Assembly (NCBI GenBank): GCA_947683625.1
Contig: CANTUR010000003.1
Location: 1,240,001 to 1,304,000 of the forward strand
Length of the DNA: 64,000 nt
Source: Mallotus nudiflorus
Taxonomy: Eukaryota > Streptophyta > Magnoliopsida > Malpighiales > Euphorbiaceae
Direction of reading: 5' to 3'
Shown: positions 47,213 to 58,925 of the stretch, in pieces
How positions within the stretch are numbered: the first letter of the stretch is position 1
Layout of the letters: each line of letters starts with the position of its first letter
Translations under genes and position numbers: made by a program
Notes under the pieces: model-generated
Databases searched by the model: none
What the model was told of the DNA's origin: nothing
Seen by the model: the letters and a program-made list of their open reading frames with translations, nothing else

Positions 47213-47630
47213 TCTGTGATGTTATGACATGTACACTACCTTGGAAAGAGACTAAACAACCATATAAAGAAATAAGGTTGAAAGGAAGAGTTTGCCTATG
47301 TTTGGTTTATTCCCTATGCAGGAAATGCTAACAAATTTTTATTGAATTCTTTTAAGTCACACATACATAACATACATATAGAGAGCATACACTGGCCCAC
47401 ATTCTTTTACAACCATTCTATATCATTATAATAAGGTATTGTATAACCGCCCCATGCATACATGCTCACCCTATTCTTTTGTAGGCTCACGTAATGCATA
47501 CATATTCATCTTATTTATTCTTTCTCAATAATGTGCAAAATTATAGCTGCACATAAGCCTTTCATTAAAAGGTGGAAAAAGAGACACTACCACCATAGAT
47601 TAGTAAGACACATTAACTATAACTCTAACA

Positions 47631-49220
47631 TGTTAGTGATATGTCCTAGGCCAATTGTGTAATGGCCATATTGTAACTTTATCATATTTCCATTTTATTA
47701 ATAAAGGCACATTTTCATTATTACTAGTTAATTCTGATAAGTTCCTTGAATATTTAATTATATATAAAGTCATCAAGTATGTGACTTAATAGTAAAACTC
47801 TTAGTCAAAACTTGAATTCTATTATAAATTATATCTAGTCGGCCATTATCTTTGAAATAATAATGAATAAAAACTAGTATGAAGTTGATTGATGATTATG
47901 TTTTACTAATCATGTATATGAGATATTAAGTCAACTCACAAGTATATATTTGAGAAATGATATACTAGATCGACTATAAGAATACTACATGGATAGTTAT
48001 CACAAGTGATTATCATCATAGTAGTATTATTTTAGTCCTCTAACTTAAAATCACAATGGTTTCCTATATAATAAGTTTTATATTTTGAGACATTCTAACA
48101 TTATTTTTAATTAGATGATAAAACAGGTTATAGTTGGATGTAGAATGAGTTATGTGAGTAATGTAAGTGATTGAGAAGAATTTGTCCCTTATTTATTATA
48201 AGAAGATATTTACGGCCTCTCGATAAGTTAGACTGAAAAAAATGAATGGCCATACTGGAATTAGTTAATAAAGCATTATCAATATCAATATACTTAGGAT
48301 CAAGAAATAATATGATTGAATAATATAACGATGATATAAACCATGTCTTATGTCCAATCAAGATATCACATTACAAAAGGACTATAATACATACTATGGA
48401 TTAGGTTATATTAGATACTGGCCTTCGTATAACTTGGGTAATCATAATGTCTTGCTAGAAGCCACTTATGACCTTCACATAATGTCAATGCTTTGTGAAC
48501 CTATAGGGTTGTACACTTAGAACAAGTTCAAAGCATACTTGAGTTAATCTAAAAAATATCTTTGAATGAATAAATAAATATAAATATATTTATATTAACA
48601 TATTTATTTATTTTCTTAAATAAATATAAATATATTTATATTAACATATTTATTTATTTTCTTATTTATTTAAGGTAAGTGTTTTCTTAAATAAATTAGG
48701 AATGATTCTAATTTTAGAATTAGAATAAAAAAAGAAGAAGGAAGGTTAAACTTACCAAAACTATTTTAGTAAGTGAAAGGTTAAAGAAATCCTAAATGGT
48801 ATGTGTGTGTATATATATATACATCTTATTCTCTAGGGTTTTATAGATCATCACTTCTTCTTCACCTTTTTCTAGTTCTTTTAAGAAAAGAAAAGATAGA
48901 CACATAAAGAGAGAAAAAGAGTTATCTTTGAAAAGGTGGTAGCACACCTACACTGCTCATGGACATCCTGTTTGTGTGGATACTAGTAGAGAATGTGGTT
49001 TTATTAGTAGCATCTTGATTTAATAAGGAAATATGAAAAGCTTGAGCAGGGTATTACCAGTGTGAAGCCCCTCTCATCCTTTCAACCTTCTTTCATTGAG
49101 ATCATCTTGGTGACTTTTTGGAATTCCTCTTAATCGATTAATTCAAATTACATGGATCTTATGAGGATTTCATGATTAAATTTTTAATTTCCATTGTGTG
49201 TTTACATAATGGAATTGCAT
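47631..49220 (+). mobile_element. Solo LTR, Copia (Tork/Angela-like)
   Basis: It begins TGTTAGTGATATGTCCTAGG and continues with strings typical of this LTR group, for example GGTAATCATAATGTCTTGCT near 48440, a TATA-like run at 48811-48822 and a leader to about 49200. No interior or second LTR follows. The 3' border is approximate and I found no target duplication. ORFs inside are chance frames. Confidence 0.6.
48572..48663. repeat. Exact 46-bp tandem duplication
   Basis: 48572-48617 and 48618-48663 are identical, inside the Copia solo LTR. It is a recent replication-slippage or repair event. Confidence 0.92.
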
Positions 49221-49554
49221 TATCGTTTAGGCCATATAAATGAGAAATGCATATTAAAACTCCACTAATATGGACTTTTGAATTCATTTGATTTTGAATC
49301 ATTTGGAACTTATGAATCTTGTATTATATAAAAAATGACTAAGACACCCTTTACAAGAATAGTGAGAGAGCTTATGACTTATTTATACATTTTAATGTAT
49401 GTGGTCTATTAAGTTCCATTGCTAAAGCAAGTTTTTAGTACTTCATTACTTTCACATATGATTTTTTTAGATATGGGTAGGTCTATCTAATGAAACATAT
49501 AGCTAAATCTTTTGAAATGTTCAAAATTGTTAAAAATAAAGTACAAAATCAACT

Positions 49555-49650
49555 TGGCCAAATGCTCCTTTTCACCCCTAAGCTTTACCCTTTTGGACAA
49601 TTGCACCCCTCAACTTTAAGATTTGTCCATCACACATCTGAACTTCTATT
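49555..49650 (+). repeat. MULE-type terminal inverted repeat (left end only)
   Basis: The segment with AATGCTCCTTTTCACCCCT, then GGACAATTGCACCCCTCAAC and TTTGTCCATCACACATCTGA resembles terminal repeats of plant Mutator-like elements. No inverted copy was found between 53990 and 54560, so the right end is missing or diverged. Confidence 0.5.
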
Positions 49651-50339
49651 TTGTACCTATTTTACCTCTAATTCAAGGTGTTAGGGCATGTGTTAATGAA
49701 GATGCGATGACATGTCAAATTATGATGACATGGGCAACCATTTAATATAAAATGTAAACTTTATTTTACTATAGTAAGAAAAAGAAGGTGAAAAAAGTAA
49801 ATTTGCTTGTGTGAAATCCCTGATTATAAAATCCCTTAGTCCTAAATTCCTAATTTAATAAAATCAACTTAGTGCTTACAATCCTTTAACCTAAAAAGCT
49901 TTTAATTCACTTAATCTCATTTTGTTGAAATGAATAATTTAAAATCAAAAGTAAAGCATTAATTTTTCTAGTGTTTTCTTGCCTCACATTGTTTATATTT
50001 AATGAAAGCTATTGTTTTGGAATCAAGCTAAGGTCAGTGACAATACAAAGAGTAAGCTTTTACAATTCATACTAGGGTTGAGACTTTCTTTATAAGGGTT
50101 AAAAAGGTAAGTTCGTTACCCTTATTTGTTGAGTAATGCATGTAGTGGATTGGTTGGTTTTTTTGTTATTTGAGAATAATAATAAGGTTTATATTTTTTG
50201 GCTTTTTGTAATGGTATTGCATGTGGTCCAAGGTGCTCATAATGTTAATAGTAAAAGCATTCCCTTTGACAATGTTTATTAATTGTTTAGTTTTATGACA
50301 ATTTTTTTTATGTTTTATTGCAGTATGAAGGAAAGATAC

Positions 50340-53300
50340 ATTAGGGTTAAATGGCATCATGGGGTCATTTATGAGTGAGGGAGGGATAAAATATATTAGT
50401 GGGGTTATTACGGTTAAAAATATGGATGTTGATAGGTTAAGTTTACCAAAGCTCGTGTGGTATATTGCACAATTTGGGTAGTCAATTTTTGTTTATGTTT
50501 ATTGTAAGCCAAAAGGAACTTATGAGTTTATATTATTAAACTTATATGGGCTTATTTTAAAGGTAGCAAAGGATTTTAAAGATGGAGATAATATGGACTT
50601 CTATGTTAGTCATGTAATTAATATACTCATTGTGCAAGCTAAGCCTAGTAATGAGGGTGAATTCGAGGAAAAGCCTAGTACAATAGACCTTGAGCCTAAA
50701 GAGTCAGATTTTGTTGTAGGTAACTTAGGTAGCAATGATAATGAGGATAACTTGGACTTGGACTATGAAGAGGTTAGTGGCGGTGATACTGAAGAGAGCA
50801 TTGAGGTTGATGAGGGCATTAAGGGTGATAAGGGTAGTTATAGTGATGTAGGAACTAATATTTATGGAGCACTCAGAGCAGTTAGGGAGGAAGCAAGAGT
50901 TTTAAGAAGAAATGGCCAAACAAATCCTTTAGCTCATATGGAAGAAATACATTTAGGTGAAACAGGGTTTAATGCAATATTTAAGTAGATAGGCAGAAAT
51001 AGAAATGAAGGAAGAGTATGAGGGCAAAAAGATGTTTATAAAAGTGATGACCATGGAAGTGATGCAACTATTTCAGATGATAAAGGGGGCAAATCAAACA
51101 TAAAGAAGGCCATCTCAGTCTGTAAGGTTTGATCCTTCAACAACCATACCTTAATGGGAAATAGGTATGATTTTCCTTCATGTTAATCAATTCAGACAAG
51201 CAGTTTATAAATATGTTATTGCAAAAGGGATCAAGTTAAATTTAAAATCAAATCAGCCAGACAAGGTTAGGGCAAATTGAAAAGTAGTTGGTTGTCCCTA
51301 GGTGTTATATGCTAGCACAGAAAGAAAACATAGAATTTTATAATTAAGACATATGACCTTAGGCACTCTTGTCATAGATTTAACAAGACCTATCATTGTA
51401 ATAGTAATATAGTACTAAACATTACAAGGAAAGGATATTATCTCAGCCAGGAATTAAGCTACATGAACTAGCAGAATTGGTAAAAAATGACATCCATATT
51501 TAAGTTGGGAAAAAAGTTTGAACAAAAAAAATAAAGTATTAGCTACTACCATGGGTGATATGAGGGTTGAGTTTGCTAAGTTACATGACTGTGTAGCTGA
51601 AATATTGAAGTTAAACCTTAGTTCAACTCATTTGGTGAAGTGTGATAACTTGGACAATAAGTTTTTAAAAGCTTCTATATTTCTTTCAATGTTGTGAAAG
51701 AAGGAATTAAACAGAGGTGTAAAAGAATAATTGGCTTCGATGGTTGTTTCTTAAAAGGTCCAACACAAGATCAATTGTTGGTAGTTGTATCGAAAGATCC
51801 AAATAATCATATGTGCCTTATTGCTTGGGTAGTTATTAAGATTGAAAATACTAGGACATGGAAATGGTTCATTGAAATTTTCAGAGAAGATCTTCAATTG
51901 GAAGATGGAATGGTTTAGTGGTAGTCACTTATATGTAGAAGGTAAGTATCTATGAATTGTATGATTTTGTGTTGCTTTTCATTCTATAAACTTTTGATGA
52001 TAGTTGCTTTACCTAACTATTTTTTTAAATGTGTTTAAAGGGCTTAATGGGTGTTGTGAATGATGTGCTACTAAAATGTGAGCACAAAATATGTGCTTAA
52101 CATATTTTATCATCTTGGAGAAAAAAAATGGAGGGGAGAGGAAAGAAAAAATAAGTTTTGGGAATATGCTTATTCAACATTTGAAGTTCAATTCAAGGAT
52201 AATCTTAAGGAATTGGCAAAGTTGGGTTTAGGTATTGTGGAGGACTTATTATTCTACCTACATAAGCAGTGGTGTAGGGCATTCATTGGGACAACATTAA
52301 AATGTGATTTAGTTGAAAACAATATAACTGAGACGGTGGTCTTACAAGCAAGAAGTAAAACAATTTACACAATGCTTGATGAAATCAGAATGAAGTAATG
52401 GAACAGATAAAAGATATAAAGGAGTTTGTAGAAACTTGGCAGACTGGTATTTCTCTAAAGGTGCAGTTGAAGTTAGACATTATTAAGGAAAAAGCATGTG
52501 AGTGTAGCATCATTTTTAATGGAGAGCATGGTTTTGAAGTTATAGAAGGAAATTACAGGCATATTGTGGACTTGTATAAATAAACCTACACTTGTAAGTA
52601 TTAAGAGCTGAAAGGAATTCCATGTGCACATGCTATATATGCCATGTATAATAGGAAAATGAATCTGGATTCATTCATCAACAAATGCTTCACTAAGGAG
52701 ACATATCTCAAATATTGTGGTATAGTGATGCAACATGTTTTAGGAATTAGCTTATGGCCTGAGTCAAATTGCCCAACCATTCAACCACCATACATAATAA
52801 AAAAACCTGGCAATCTAAGAAGCAAAGAAGGAGGGATAAAGATAAATAAAAAAGGCAGCCTAAGTTTGGGAAGATTTCAAGGAGAGGTGTGCAAATGACT
52901 TGTTCACTTTGCCATAATCAAGGTCATAACAAGATCAGTTATCCATTTAGAAGTTGTCCATAACCTTAGGCAATTTTGTTAGTTTAATAGTTATAATTTA
53001 AATTTAATATATTTTTATTAGTAACAATCAAATGTTTAATAATATATAGAATACAAATGTTGATAGTGGGCAAATAAGTGGTGCTAGTAGGCAACCAAGT
53101 GAGACCGATACTAGGTAGATAGTAGGGCCTAATGTGAAGAGCATACATGAAATAAGTGTGGACTGTGCTGTAAGTAATTTTTTTGTTGGATAAAATTCTC
53201 AGTATGTTAGATGTTCACTTACATATTATTGGTTGTATTTAATCATATTTGTTCTCAAAATAGAAATAAGTGTAAATCTAGTTTTTATTTGGTTTTGTTA

Positions 53301-53990
53301 TTGTTATTTCAAATTTTAGACAAGTGAAAATATTCCAAGAGTTAATGCTACCAATACTGGTAACAACAATGCAGCTAATGGGTCTAATAAGGTAATGTTC
53401 CATTAATTCTACAATACAAGTAATGATATTTTTACCATTGAAACAATGGAGTTACTTACATAACTTTGTGTTGGACTTTTTAGAATTTTAATATAAATGA
53501 TTTACAATTTACAAGTGTTCAAGGAAGAGGTTCAAGGCAGCCTCTGATTGGTAGGGGATGAGGTAGAGCTGGTGGAGGTAGATCAAGGACTTCATCGGAT
53601 AGTGTACTTACTCCATAAAACATTGGCTCGAAAAGGTTTACTGCACAAACACAGTTATCACTAGCAAAGAGAGCAAGCTTTAGTGGACATAGTGTATGTT
53701 TACTGACAAATGGATTGATGGTTAAGATTGTAAGTCAAAATTATTATAGTTCAAATAAATTTGGGAATGTACTTTCTATATAATACTGAGATTATGTTTT
53801 ACTTATAATATGGGCCAGCCAATAACAAGAGTTGTCAGTATACTAACAACCTTGAAAAGTTCAGCTACTATAACTAGAAACCTAGGATTCAAGCCTCTAG
53901 GACTTAAGTGGAATGGCAAATCTGCTGTAACTTCTAGGTAGCTTCAAGATCAAAGAGATAAGCAACAAATGACTAAATAAAAGGAGTAAC
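50340..53990 (+). pseudogene. MuDR/MULE transposase gene, broken
   Basis: Pieces in order: an N-terminal MuDR-type region (about 50350-50990) with an acidic tract and NPLAHMEEIHLGETGF; a frameshifted middle (NQFRQAVYKYVIAKGIKLNL near 51185); the MULE core (51694-51918) with RCKRIIGFDGCFLKGP, LLVVVSKDPNNH and TWKWFIEIFREDLQLEDG, holding the first D of the DDE set; 52040-52395 with CEHKICA, FWEYAYSTFEVQFKDNL and WCRAFIGTTLKCDLVENN; and 52398-52583 with CECSIIFNGEHGFEV. A SWIM-type region IPCAHAIYAMYN and a zinc knuckle with C-LCHNQGHNK-S (cysteine/tyrosine loss) follow, then intron-separated Gly/Arg-rich C-terminal pieces to about 53990. Many frameshifts and stops exclude function. Autonomous MULEs move by cut and paste. 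Confidence 0.85.
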
Positions 53991-54549
53991 AAATTCCTAC
54001 ACAAGGTTCTTAAAGTCAATAAGGAACTTAGAAAATGCAAGTGAAAGTGCAATTTGCAGCTTTAAGAAACACTAATAACAGTTTGAAATTGCTTCAATTA
54101 AGAACAAGTGGAACCTTTTTGGCTATGTTAGTTAATGATGTATATTTGGCATGAATGCAACTTTTTGGATTATATGTTTTTGTATCATATGTTATAGCAT
54201 CTTATATGTTGCTTATTTTGGACAAAAGATATGGAGTAATTATTATGGATACTTCAACTTCATATTAATGTAGCTTGATATTTATATTACCTTGCTATTG
54301 AACTTTTTTAACAATGGATATTATTGGCATTATAGTTTTAAGGCCATTTTAAATCATTTTTAACAGGGCTAATACTATAAGTCATACTAATAAAGTAACA
54401 AACTCTTGCTTTCATTCCAAGGGCTTAAAACATTGTTGTTCCAATATACATTTTTGTAGATACATTACATCAAAAATAAAATTTCTATAGACAAGGCTAA
54501 ACTTTACAATAGATGGCGGGGTTTAGCGCACGTCCAAGATTTTAGCAAC

Positions 54550-56749
54550 TATGACACTGTTTGAGCTAAGGGCTTTAGAGAACACACTAACCACTATCAT
54601 AAAAACATGGCATGGAGATGTGGAGTCACCACCCAGGGTAATAACTAGGACAAATCAAAAAGGTTGTACTCAATTCCCTAAAAGAAAGCTAGCACCACAA
54701 CCAGGAGATTCTGGATATGGAATACCAACTTCTTTCAGTCTCGTGTTCATTTAAAATTACTTTATGAATTACTATATTATCCTCTATTTACATGCAATTT
54801 CATATAAACCCTTATTCTAGCAATTAACTCCAAGGCAAACTAGTTATGAAAATACAAGTAAATAATGCATTCAATCAAACATATAATCCCTAAGTTAGCC
54901 TAATGTACACGGATTTTAATTAAATGAGCTAAATCTATATATTTTAATTAATGAGCCTAAAAGATTAATTCCTTTTAATTTTAATTAAATGAACCTAAGT
55001 CTATTTATTTTAATTCTAAAAATGGCTTAAATCTACAAATTCTGAAGGCATTTAAATGAGTGGGCCTAATTCTACATGTTTTAATACTAAGGTGATCTTA
55101 AATCTATAAATTATGAAAAAAGCTTAAATTAAATGGGCTAAGTCTAAATTAATTAAATTAAGTGGACCTATGTCTAATTTACTAGATGGGCCTAAGTTAT
55201 CTCTAACCTGAAATCTAATTAATTATGGGCCTAAATATATTTTAATTAATAAACCTAAAAACCTAAATTTATATGGGTGGATTAGCATCTAATATAGGCC
55301 CAAGGCCCAAAAAATATAAGAATAAACAAACAAGCACAAACACATAAAAATAAATAGACAAGCCCAAAAATAAATAAAATAAATAAGCCATAAAAAAACA
55401 TATTAAAACAATTAAATTAAAGATAAAAAAACTAATTAAATTAATTCCTTCTAAACTCTAATTTTCCTTAACATGCAACCTAAATTAATCTACATCCTCC
55501 ATTAATTTTAATTAATTATCCAATTAAAATCCTAATTTTACTAACCAATTAATCAAAATAAACAAACAATCACACACATAATTCCACTATTCCCACTATT
55601 GGTGTTATTACAATAATCTATAGAAAATAATAATAAAATAATTAATACAGCCAAAAAAATAAATAAATAAAATAAAGCAATAAAATAAAATAATAATAAA
55701 AAATCCTAGAAATTTTGTCTCTACAAGGTGTTGTCCATGGCATCCTATGAACCTCTTATGAATTTGATTCTCCAAGTATGATCATCATGTGTTTTCCTTC
55801 ATAATCACCATAAAAAAAGAATAAAAATTATGATTAGTGAATAAATAATAATAAAACAAAATAAAAATCAATAAATCAAAAAAAGAAATAAATAAATCAA
55901 ATAAAAGAGAACAAAGAGAAAGTGATGCTTATGGATGTTTATTAATGAAGTGATCCTCATATTTGTAGAATCACCGTTCTTGATAGGACTTAAAATATTA
56001 TTATTCAAAAATTCTTCAAAGATCTTTTAATCAAGTAATTTAAGCAAAAGAAATTTTGTAGAGAATAGGATTTTTTCTCTTTTTTCTTCTTTCTTTTTTT
56101 TTCTTCTCGTTTTGCCTCCTTCTGTTTCTCTCCTTCTCTTCGTTTTTTTTTCTATTTTTTCCTCTGCCTCCTTTATTTTTTCTCCTCTTTCTACCCTCTT
56201 TCCTTTTTTCTTTTTTTTCTTCCCTTATTTTAGAGCTAAAACCCTCCTTATATAAGGATACATCTTGAAATTCTAGTTATAAATTGATTCCTAAAAGACT
56301 TCTATTTCCTTAAAAACATTATCAAAATAATTTCAGGAGAATTTCAGACCAATTAGGACTCAATTTATCTAGAAAATTCAAGATTTATCTTGAAAATTCA
56401 AGAATTTGCAGAAGGAGTCTAATTCCGACCAGAATTATGTAATTTTGATCGGGATTACCTAATTTTGATCGGAATTACATAATTCCTATTGGAATTAGGG
56501 TGATTCCGATAAATTTTTTTAACTTTTAACTACATAAAGGTCCTTGAAAGAATATAATTTTTGCAATTAGATCCCTAAAAAGTATTGCAATTTAGTCCAT
56601 GAAAATCTTAAATCCTTTCTTCAAAAAAAAAATACAATTAGATCCTTAAAGTTTCAAAGTTCAAATATTGAAGATCTATTTATGAAATTTTCATCATTGG
56701 AGTCTTCTGTCACATCCATAACTCATCATCCTAAAATTAGGTGTCTATA
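54550..56749 (-). mobile_element. 3' LTR of Tat-lineage Gypsy element
   Basis: Read on the minus strand it starts TATAGACACCTAATTTTAGG (expected TGTAGACACC) at 56749. It runs ~2.2 kb to a GGTGGTGACTCCACATCTCC string near 54620, with the outer border only approximate (about 54550). Next to its start, 56750-56768 read on the minus strand is GCAACAAAGGGGGGCAAC, a clear polypurine tract. The interior therefore lies to the right and the element is on the minus strand. A T-rich tract is at 56075-56220. The ORF at 54551-54754 is not a gene. Confidence 0.65.
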
Positions 56750-56768
56750 GTTGCCCCCCTTTGTTGCA
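56750..56768 (-). promoter_or_regulatory. Polypurine tract of Tat-type element
   Basis: The minus strand reads CAACAAAGGGGGGCAAC directly inside the LTR, typical for the plus-strand primer. Confidence 0.75.
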
Positions 56769-56875
56769 GTTTGCTTGAAAAATTATGGCAAAGTAAACTA
56801 GCAGCCAATTTCTTAATTGAAAGTTAGGATACTTACTTGTGCTTCATGAAGCTTTTGCTTATGAACATGCTATAC

Positions 56876-57553
56876 TCAGACGTACAACATTGATTTAAAA
56901 TGACATATCATACTCGGTGGTATGATATTGACTATACTTGGTCATATAATCTTGGGTGAAAGGAACTCATTGTACAAGTCGTACAATGCTAAATATACTC
57001 GGATGTATAGTCTGAATTAAAAAGGAACATCACACTTGGTCATATGATGCCGATTATACTCGATCGTATAATCTTGATTGAAGATACATTGCACTCCATC
57101 GTATAATGCCGACTACGCTTAGTCTTATAGTTTTTTTTAAAGAAACATCACACTCAATCGTATAATGCCAATTATACTCAGTTGTATAATATTGATTGAA
57201 GATACATTGCACTCGATCATACAATACCGACTACACTCGGTCGTATAGTCTATTTTGAAAAGAAACATCACACTCGGTCATATGATGCTGATTATACTCG
57301 GTCATATAATCTTGATTGAAGATACATTGCACTCGGTTGTACAATGCCGACTACACTCGGTCATATAGTCTGTTTTGAAAAGAAACATCACACTCGGTCG
57401 TATGATGTCGATTATACTCGATCGTATAATCTTAATTGAAGATACATTGCACTCGATTGTACAATGCTGACTACACTTAGTCGTATAGTCTGTTTTGAAA
57501 AGAAACATCACACTCGGTCATATAATGTCAATTATACTCAGTCGTATAATCTG
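56876..57553. repeat. Tandem array, 120-bp higher-order unit of four ~30-bp subunits
   Basis: The string GAAGATACATTGCACTC recurs at about 57078, 57198, 57318 and 57438 (120-base spacing). Each 120-base unit has four subunits around the core ACTCGGTCGTA followed by CAATGCCGAC, TAGTCTG, TGATGCCGAT or TAATCTTGAT. The array is degenerate at its left end. The minus-strand ORF at 57302-57511 reflects the repeat only. Confidence 0.9.
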
Positions 57554-57554
57554 A

Positions 57555-58095
57555 TTATGCTACAATAGCTGCAACCTTTTCATTGCTCACTGATGGTACT
57601 GCAATCCATAATTGTTCGCGATTAGCTACAACCCTTTCATTGCTCACTGATGATGCTACAATCCATAATTGCTCACAATTAGCTGCAACCTTTCATTGCT
57701 CACTAATGATGTTGTAGTCCATAACTGCTCACGATTAGCTACAACCCTTTCATTGCTCACTGAGGATGCTGCAATCCATAATTATTCGCGATTAGCTGCA
57801 ACCCTTTCGTTGCTCACTAATGATGCTGCAATCCAATTTGCTCGTGATTAGCTACAACCCTTTCATTGCTCATTGATGATGCTGCAGTCCATAACTGCTC
57901 GCGATTAGCTACAACCCTTTCATTGCTCACTGATGATGTTGTAGTCCATGACTGCTCATGAATTGATTGCAATCCTTTCATTGCTCACCTTTGATAATGC
58001 TACAGTCCATAACTGCTCACTAATTAATTACAACCCTCTCATTGCTCGCCTTAGATAAAGCTACAGTCCATAACTACTCATGAATTTTATCTTTA
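57555..58095. repeat. Tandem array, ~60-bp unit
   Basis: About nine copies of a unit like CTGCAACCCTTTCATTGCTC followed by ACTGATGATGCTGCAATCC and ATAATTGCTCGCGATTAG. Spacing is about 60 bases, slightly longer in the last two copies. Confidence 0.9.
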
Positions 58096-58559
58096 GTTAT
58101 TTGAGTTGAATGCTTTGAATTCTTGGTGCTAATTGACTTTGAATTTTATTGTGCTGACTGATTTTAATTTTGCTGTGTTAACCATCTAATTGGGTGCTTT
58201 TTCTTCTAGATTTGCAAATTCCTACAGACTTATTGAAGTTAGTTTCAATCATGATGAATGCACAAAAGTACCTTATAGTGTTAAAAACTTATGAGAAAAT
58301 TCATCACTTTTCATGAGATAGCGTGCACTCAGTGAATCTCACTATTTTTTACTTTCATGACTGCCATTTATTCACCATTTGCAAAGGTCAGCGGCATCAT
58401 TAACCATCTTATGCTGAGAGCATATCTTTTACCAAGTGAAGAGCTTACTTCCACACCTAATTTTAGGGAGAATTTGCTAAACAAAACTCATGGAATTTTA
58501 GCATAAAAGATAAAATTCTGAGCATCCAAATAGCCTTTGAGTTATTTTTGTGCTTTCCT

Positions 58560-58925
58560 TCCTTATTCAAGTATTCCCTCGCCTTTCTCATATTACTCAG
58601 CATAGATACCATTGGAAAGGCCCTTTGGATACTCATACTTATATAGAGCATTGGAGTAAATAGAGCAATTTTTTTGGCATGGTTCTCTTTTAGTATTTCC
58701 CTTCCTTTCTTATATTACTCAGCACGGATACCACTAGAGGTTTCATGTTCATACTCTTACTCATTTCTGAGCATTGGAGTAAATTATGCTTGCTATTGTT
58801 TCAATTCTCCTCTTAGTATTCCCCTACCTTTCTCATATTACTCAGCATGGATACCATCAAGGGATTTGTACTTATACTTATTTCTAAGCATTGGAGTAGA
58901 TTATATGCACATTTATCATTCAAAA
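58560..58925. repeat. Tandem array, ~122-bp unit, three copies
   Basis: The anchor GTATTYCCC...TATTACTCAGCA...GGATACCA...AGCATTGGAGTA occurs from 58571, 58693 and 58816. It is unrelated to the two preceding arrays. Confidence 0.85.

Noticed and set aside
57302..57511. Cys-rich repetitive minus-strand ORF
   Set aside because: It only reflects the 120-base tandem array, whose length happens to be a multiple of three.
56876..58925. Possible CRISPR-like array of short repeats and spacers
   Set aside because: The repeats are contiguous and degenerate, the genome is a plant, and they sit inside a Gypsy element; they are ordinary tandem repeats.
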